From positions 50,175,280-50,239,279 of the forward strand of contig NC_068358.1 in assembly GCF_020536995.1 (NCBI RefSeq): a DNA stretch of 64,000 nucleotides. The letters are read 5' to 3'. Under the pieces are notes generated by a model. The model did not search any database, was not told where the DNA came from, and saw only the letters and a list, made by a program, of their open reading frames with translations. This document shows, piece after piece, positions 57,415-64,000 of this stretch. Each line of letters opens with the position of its first letter. Position 1 is the stretch's first letter. Source of the DNA: Dreissena polymorpha (taxonomy: Eukaryota; Mollusca; Bivalvia; Myida; Dreissenidae). Both the position numbers and the translations under genes were made by a program.

Positions 57415-60180
57415 CTTTCGGGTGACTGCCGTCCAAATGCAGGACCAAAGTATCGCTTTCCATGCAGGGTATGTGGCCTGTCCCTTCAAGAGTAACCAGC
57501 TTGTCCTAGCCTATGATAATTAAGATAGTTGGTACCATATACGATTTATCATCATTCCCCCGAGGCTTATAGAGGCCTGGCCTCATTTTAAAAGTTAGAA
57601 TGATCTGTACTAGTTTTGATGTCTTTAACTGCCTCACTTTCCTGTTTAAGACAACAACGGTAAGCTTAATGGGAACATACATTTCAACAAGCAACTCATA
57701 TAGTGTATTCATACTCTTAATCACGTGATTTCCCTATCCAATTTTGCAGTAGCATGTCATCACTCGACACATCAATACGGTCCGCGACAATAACATCATC
57801 ACCATGTAGATAAAACAGCATGCGCAATGAGAGTCATGGCAGTCAACCCTTAAAGCATACGGACCAAAAGAAAGCCACAATGACAAATACTCTCATAACT
57901 AAAACCCGACATCATTAAAGAAAGTGAAAATGGGCTCCATAGTGGCATCTTTGATAAAGAGGTCATATCAGCGGGCTTCAATATTATGTCGAGACGAGAT
58001 CGACACAAGGATCTACATAACCAGAATTCAAACTCTACCATTTGGTTTGCAGGAAATTTGAATTCCCGAATATAGACCGGGAAATTTAAACTGTTATCTC
58101 CTTCAACTACAGATACATTATAAACAAGAACATGCTAGACCTTCTTTATGACACTGACTCTGAACAGGTCATCAAGATTTCCACAAGAAACCAATAAAAA
58201 CCACACCTATAAGTGACTTAAACGCAATCTCTAGTAAACGCAGCAAATCTCTACCTGGAGTGAGCGACCACGAACTTACAAAAGCAATTTTAATTCTATG
58301 GAACAAAATAAATGTTGCAGATATCAGAGCTGTCACAAAAAATTCACCTCCACATGCACACATAAAAGCACTACGTCCACTGACATAAACGCTACATGAA
58401 AGAATTTCAATCACAGCTGTATCGCCATCATAGAGGACAATACCATCAAAATTGACATCAAGAAGATTCGACCAACCCTTGATCGATAGAAAGGTGAAAC
58501 GCATCTAAACGAAGAAAAAGTAAACCTGCATTAACGCTCAAATCAACAGCAGATCTTATAACATAACTAAGTATTACTATGTGAAAGACCTCCTCATCAC
58601 TGACACACGTCCACAGACGCTTTATTATTTCATCAGCAGCAAAAGATTCGAGAATTCCGGGTCCGAATCCTCAAAATCAACGATGCCGTCCCAAGACCAA
58701 AGCTGAGATTATAAACTCACATTTCAGCATACTCTTAATTGGAAACAACCTCTCCAACACTTCGATATCACCACAAACTGGATCGGAGAAGTCTTGCTAG
58801 ACCTCATCGCCCATTACGCATCAAGACGGACTACCACCTTTTCTGAAGGAATGTCTCAGTGAAATTGCCCCTGAACTGACCTTAGTGTTTCAAGACTCCT
58901 ACACGCCAGGTCGAGTACCCGATGACTAGTAGAACGCTATCGTCACTCCAAACTTCAAGAAGAGCGACCGCACATTCAATACCTGGATAATATTCCATAC
59001 TTACTGACAATCAGCATGGCTCAGAAAATGACGTTTATATATGCGAAAAGCAGCTTGTACTTACCATACAAGGCATTTCCTAAAGTAGGACGACGGTTAT
59101 CAGATTGATTCGGTGCTACTAGACTTTAGCAAAGCCTTCGACAAGTTACCAAGCTGGACTATGGGATCTGCGATGACAAACTTAAGTGGATCACAAGTTT
59201 TCTCAGCAATAGGGGTCAGGAAGTCGTTCTTGAAGGTCACACCTCATCGCCTGCCCCTTTCATGTCGGGAGTACCTTCGGGCCCTTTTGTAGGTCCCCTA
59301 CTCTTTCTTCTGTATACATGGATCAATGAAATGCCAGGAAGGGTAGCCTCAGCTATACGCCTCTATTCAAATGAAACAATCTGTGTTTGTGAAATACTAT
59401 GCCCCCCCCCCATATATTCGACCTTTGACCTTGAAGGATGACTTTGACCTTGACCTTTCACCACTCAAAATGTGCAGCTCTATGAGATACACATACATGT
59501 CAAACAAGTTACTACATTCAATATTTCAAAAGTTAAGCATATGTTAAAGTTTGACGCAAAAAAACAACAAACCAACAAACCAATAAACCAACAAACAGAC
59601 AGGGCAAAAACAATATGTCCATAAAATAAATTAAAAAAAAAATGCTATTGAACAGCCATATTGATGTCTCAAAGAAAACTATCTTGCCTTCTTCAGGAAT
59701 TATCAATAACTGCCCGACTTAAATGTTTCAAAGCTCTTCTGCATCCAATCCTGGAGTTTGCATCGACAGCACTGGATTTATATACTGTTGCAAAAATAAC
59801 CCATCTAGAAGAAGTACGGCGCAAGGCTGCCAGATTTGCCGCGTAAGACTACAGGACAACACGCAGCACACCAAAATGATCGCCTCTCGAAGATGGTAAT
59901 CCCTACACATCCGGCGGACTGACTCCCGAGTGTATAGGATAATCAACTGCCTTATTTAAATACCAGCCAACCTGTACCTCCATCCATCTACATTGTCTCT
60001 ACAAAAAGAAGAATCGTTTGTTTGCTCGTCCCATACTGCCAAACATACCTGTACAGACACTCCTTTCCAGAAGCGCTCCGACTCTGGAATCAGCTTCCGG
60101 TAGCAGTCTCGACAGCAGAGTCCTTCGGCAGACCTGTCCAACTCTGCATTACACCACAAGCACAGATATATCTGATTTCA
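57415..60180 (+). mobile_element. Plus-strand CR1/L2-like LINE, old and interrupted
   Basis: In order: a PHD-finger-like start (NAGPKYRFPCRVCG near 57437); endonuclease remains ending in the SDHE motif (SLPGVSDHELTKA near 58240-58280); a linker (IAPELTLVFQDS..PGRVPDD near 58870); reverse-transcriptase core ([15 protein letters not shown] near 59112, then [15 protein letters not shown] near 59270); thumb region (LHPILEFASTALDLYTVAKI near 59740) and the C-terminal motif (ALRLWNQLPVAVSTAESF near 60075). The catalytic YADD-like site is decayed. Multiple stops and frame changes show it is dead. A ~250-bp repeat interrupts it at about 59399-59645. Confidence 0.7.
59399..59645. repeat. Repeat inserted in the LINE
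   Basis: Begins with a poly-C run, then ACCTTTGACCTTGAAGGATG, GACTTTGACCTTGACC and CCACTCAAAATGTGCAGCTC. It ends in a simple AACAAACCAACAAACC-type run and an A-rich tail. A common mollusc repeat type; it lies between the reverse-transcriptase core and thumb of the LINE, so it is younger than the LINE. Confidence 0.65.
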
Positions 60181-61884
60181 TCATTCGCTTTTGTTTTTGC
60201 TAGCTCACCAGAGAAGCCCTGCACTTTATGGGTAGAAGAAGCAATAATAAACAAACAAGTATTGCTAACTACGACACTATATTGGGTCTTAGTACAGTCT
60301 AAGATGTTTCATAGATTTTCATCATTAACATTTCACTATTTGGATATGATGTCAATAGTAAACAGTTACAAATATCCTTTATGGTGAAGGTAGGTAAATG
60401 GGTATAAATGCAGCTAGAATGTTCTTACAACATAACTTTTAAATTCAACAAGAAAAAAGAAACACAGTTGATAGTTTTCTTTTATTCTATAAAACCCTAA
60501 CCGGTATAGAATACAGCAGCCAAGAAAATATGTGAACTAAGCTCCACTAAAACTGTTTTGTAGATTTCGCTCTAACTTTTGCTGCTGAAGACTTTTCCGG
60601 TTTAGGAAATCGTTAAATTATGAATTTCGGCTCCTACCAACTTTTGCAGAATCATGGTTATTTGCCATTGTTTCCAAAACTGGATATAAGTTGTGGCTTT
60701 AATTTTTGTGACACAAAATTACGTTTTTATATTGTGCAAACTACATTGTATTACGCACGTATGAAAATGTCGCTTTTATTCAAATTCTGTCCGTCATGTT
60801 TAAGTTCAAGATATGCATACCAATAATATGTCAACTTTCAATTCCAACTTATGCTTGTTTGCTCGCGATTAAATCCTTTTATTCAGCGTAACCTCCTTTG
60901 CAACGTGTGCAAAGGTGTCGGTATCCATAATTATTTTCGATATTAATGCAGTATTTTATAGGGCAAAAAATTGTAAGAATACCAATAGGATTAATTCTTT
61001 ACGAAATGTATTTTTATTTTGTATAAAGATAGCTTCATAAGTTCACGTTTTCGACTGTGGTTGATATTATTCTGTTAGAATTTTATTATGTATTCTAAAA
61101 CGGCACGTGCCAAATTTCATATAAACAAAGAAGAAAATCGTCCATGGGTTATTCTGCAATAATTATGGGCGGAGCTTATACACTGAAAGCACGCGCTGTA
61201 GCTAAATACATGCCGATACATTTTCCACCAGCGTAATAATCCGGTATTTTATGAATGAAAGTCACGTTACAAAATACTACGCTATGAACAGAAATGCGTA
61301 AAATTGACCCAATTTCCCACGGTGTTCGTCTGCTGCTTCGATACTAAAATGGCTGAAGTTCGAATAGGGGCAGTGTGCTCTTATCGCGGATCGAATGATA
61401 ACTGGAGAGTTATCGTTACAAGATTTTATTTTTTCCAATTAATTCCAGCACAATAAATATAAACATCCATAAATAAATACAAAGATGAAAAACACTTCCT
61501 GTTTACAAACAGCAAAACACGAATAACGGATGAAGATGAGACGTTGAATTAACACTATTTGTTATTTGTTCTGTACAGTATCGTCAGTTTATTCCAATTT
61601 ATTGTCACATATACAGTGTTGTTTTCTTGTAGATGCAACACTCTTGCGTTAATTTAAAGTGTACAATGAAAACATGTTAGTTTACGCAAGTTGTTGATGT
61701 TCTTATTTAACCAAACGTGAGAAATGAAATGGTTGTTGCCATCCAGTTTGGCTGTTATTGAGGGCGGAGATCTGATCGACAGAACAGCCAAAAGCTATTT
61801 TTATGGGCGGAGCTTCACATAAAATAGTATGCAAGAAACATAAGATACATTCTATAAATCTTTAGTAAAAATCGTGTAAGAATC
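60181..61884. other. No gene seen
   Basis: AT-rich. The phrase ATGGGCGGAGCTT occurs twice (about 61168 and 61804). No coding signal supported. Confidence 0.45.
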
Positions 61885-62052
61885 GAAATAATTCGTGTAC
61901 GTTAAAGTTTGTTTTCGAATAACCCACGGCCGGAAGTTTAGATGCGTGGTTTCAAATCACTCGTGCTTCGCACTCGTGACTTAATCCCTACGCATCTAAA
62001 CTTCCGGCCGTGGGTTATTCGACAACAAACTATAACGTACACGAATTATTTC
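61885..62052. repeat. 168-bp near-perfect palindrome
   Basis: Arms of about 68 bp (GAAATAATTCGTGTACGTTA ... ATAACCCACGGCCGGAAGTT TAGATGCG on the left; mirror on the right) around a loop that contains its own small dyad (CACTCGTGCTTCGCACTCGTG). Only a few mismatches and one or two indels. Probably a snapback MITE or the centre of a foldback element. Confidence 0.85.
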
Positions 62053-62465
62053 TTAAACAAATACATATCGCTAAACACGTAGCGTTGAGATTGTTTCGAA
62101 ATAAACGGTATAAGAGGAACACGTGATTTGGTCAAGTTATTTTTTCATTTTTTTTCGTAATGTAAATAAGATGCAATTGTACGGATATGCTATTGCAACC
62201 CATTATCAACGCTTATCAATTATCACTGTAGGAATAAAGATGTTTCAAAAATTCATTTATGTGAAAATCCGTGTAGCGATGTTTTGCACACCTTTTAGAG
62301 AGAGAGCAGAAGTCTTGAGTTGTGACCACACCAAACGGCTGAAATAGAGAAAGGCGTTGATGAAAACAAATTTAAATATAAATAGTAAAAAAGGGGCTTA
62401 AGGTCACCAAAATAAGCACAAATAAGTTTCTTGTTTATATCTATATTGTGCTGATTAAACAGATC
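62053..62465. other. No gene seen
   Basis: AT-rich; the 74-codon frame at 62123 has no motif. Confidence 0.45.
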
Positions 62466-62469
62466 TGAT

Positions 62470-62615
62470 GAATAACCTGCTCTTATTTATATAAAAGACA
62501 TTTGCAAAGAACATGATTTGCGTTCTCAACATATCCAGCGTTACACAGTCTGCAAACACAGGTAACGGGCTGTTTCTGATGTATCCTCTGTGTGCCTAAT
62601 TTCGATCAGGTGCCT
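62470..62615 (-). mobile_element. Small LINE C-terminal fragment
   Basis: Minus-strand frame reads RPVTCVCRLCNAGYVENANH followed by VLCKCLLYK, the 'C..C....VE.E.H.L..C.LY' tail seen in mollusc LINE ORF2 proteins and in the copy at 52.2 kb. Very short. Confidence 0.45.
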
Positions 62616-64000
62616 AAGTTCAATCAGTTTTTTCGGCGTAAGCTGTATTAAGCCAGCTTTTCACCCTGACTTGACCTTTGTAAGTGTCCAATAATATTCA
62701 AATAAAATTTCCCGCGGCTAGGTACGAATGAATACACTTCATTTATTCCATTGGCTGATTTGAGTATAACACCAGAACATTGGAAACATATCCGCGTCTT
62801 TGTAACACTGTTTTACTGCATGAAACAATTTTATCTCTAATGAAAAGGCTCAATAGATAGAGCAGTTTTACAATCAATTTTCGACATAAATACAGTTTGT
62901 GCGTTCACCTTTTATTTTCAGAGAATTACCAGCGCAAAAGCGTTTATACTAAAGGCTAAATTCTCATATTTAGTACTTACTTGCATTGCATTTCAACCCG
63001 CGAGGTTTCGGGTCAATTCGCGGCCAGTGTGTGAAAGTCAGAGTTTATATACAGTTCATCACCGGAGTTCCCAGAAGGGGTTGCGATCTTTTCATTGAAG
63101 GAAAAAATTGGAATCTATGCTATTTTTGTCTAATGGAGTAAATAGTTCGTTTAGTCGCTTTGTCGATATATCAATATTTTAGGCACAGCTGTTGCCTTGG
63201 TCGTGTACAGTTGGCGTAAACAAGCCGTCGTTTCAGCAGCAGAATTGTTACCTAACTTTAATGCATTGCATTCCAATCCGCAAGGTATCAAGGTCAGTTT
63301 GCGGTCAGTTGCAGAAATCTTTATATAAACGCCGTCTCGTAAACTTTGTGCACTTGAAGTCTGTTTTGATCAGAAAGATACTAAATAAAGATATTCGGCG
63401 ATATTATTGTGGTATGTCAATCATCGATTTTTAATATGTTTTCAACATTTGCATGATAAGGACCAATTTTGATAAAATTAATTAGAAATATTTATCCATT
63501 TAGACCAGTTTATTAAGCATGAGCACAATAATTCACTATACTATAATTATGCAATTAAATAAGATTCGAGTATTGCCGGCTGACCTATATGCACTCGTTT
63601 ATTTTCATGTTTCTTGTGTTTTTCTATTCTGTAAATATAGATATCTGAGTAATAATATCTCATAAAGCAAAATAAGCCACGAAATCTGGCGCAACACCCC
63701 GTAATTGATTTGCTTGTGATGTAGCTAAAATTGCGCAGAAAAAAGGCATCCGCTACTTTTTATCTCATAGAGATAACTTTTGATCGTTCATAAACATCGA
63801 CCACAATCAACGCCGTACATCTTTTTTAAAGATATTTCTTGTTATGACGTATTTTCGAATACCAGCACTTACATCACGCGCCAGCCTTCCTGCGAAAACT
63901 CATAACAGAAGTCGTAATTCCGTCAACCTCTCATAAAAATGCGGTTTAAACAGGTCTTTATGAATAACAAAGCTTAAATTATGTCAATTATCGATACCTC
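62616..64000. other. No gene seen
   Basis: AT-rich end of the window. A ~60-bp motif (TTGCATTGCATTTCAACCCG at 62981 and ATGCATTGCATTCCAATCCG at 63261, each followed by GGTCA..T.GCGG..AGT and TTTATATA) occurs twice, about 280 bp apart. A 23-bp string (TTTTTAAAGATATTTCTTGT) near 63815 also occurs near 11711. Confidence 0.4.

Overview
The window is animal nuclear DNA: AT-rich, long introns, GT-AG splice sites, a Pol III tRNA gene, decayed LINEs and many inverted-repeat DNA elements. The family of 'GTCAAGGTCAAGGTCA'-type repeats, the type of LINE remnants and the RING-like 'CC..LVGC..C...W' module point to a marine or freshwater mollusc, most likely a bivalve; the species cannot be named from the sequence alone.

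Left and centre (about 3.5 to 35.1 kb, + strand): one large multi-exon gene for a secreted mosaic extracellular protein. A signal-peptide exon is followed by a MAM domain, a run of CCP (sushi) domains interrupted by two more MAM domains, and a terminal ZP (zona pellucida) domain ending at a stop at 35083-35085. I place 22 exons whose splice phases agree throughout. A CCP-MAM-CCP block has been duplicated inside the gene (19.8-26.6 kb and 29.2-32.7 kb) with matching exon lengths. As read, the gene has two lesions, a frame break in the first MAM domain and an in-frame TAA in the second; these are either assembly errors or signs of a decaying allele.

The introns are full of repeats: a TAA-flanked MITE (8.7-10.3 kb), an 85-bp hairpin repeat (8.0 kb), a higher-order 3 x 162 bp tandem repeat (11.9-12.8 kb), TTAA-flanked elements that carry tRNA-like (13.1 kb) or tRNA-Ser (15.9-17.0 kb) sequences, a minisatellite (18.7 kb) and an unrecognised GC-rich island (27.5-28.4 kb).

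Right after the gene (35,382-43,167) lies the most striking structure: a 7.8-kb unit with terminal inverted repeats of about 345 bp and a 6-bp target duplication (CAAAAT). It is built from three tandem ~2.5-kb monomers, each carrying one conserved RING-like exon, with back-to-back terminal-repeat junctions between monomers.

The right part (43-64 kb) is repeat territory: two more TTAA elements, a minus-strand gene fragment of an HTKFxPDxxFG-type family (45-46 kb), an internally deleted minus-strand LINE (52-53.8 kb), a 3.5-kb element with ~460-490-bp terminal inverted repeats and a 6-bp target duplication (53,874-57,404) holding C2H2 zinc-finger remains, a plus-strand CR1/L2-like LINE (57.4-60.2 kb), and a 168-bp near-perfect palindrome (61.9 kb). 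No bacterial features, CRISPR array, rRNA or clear LTR pair was seen.
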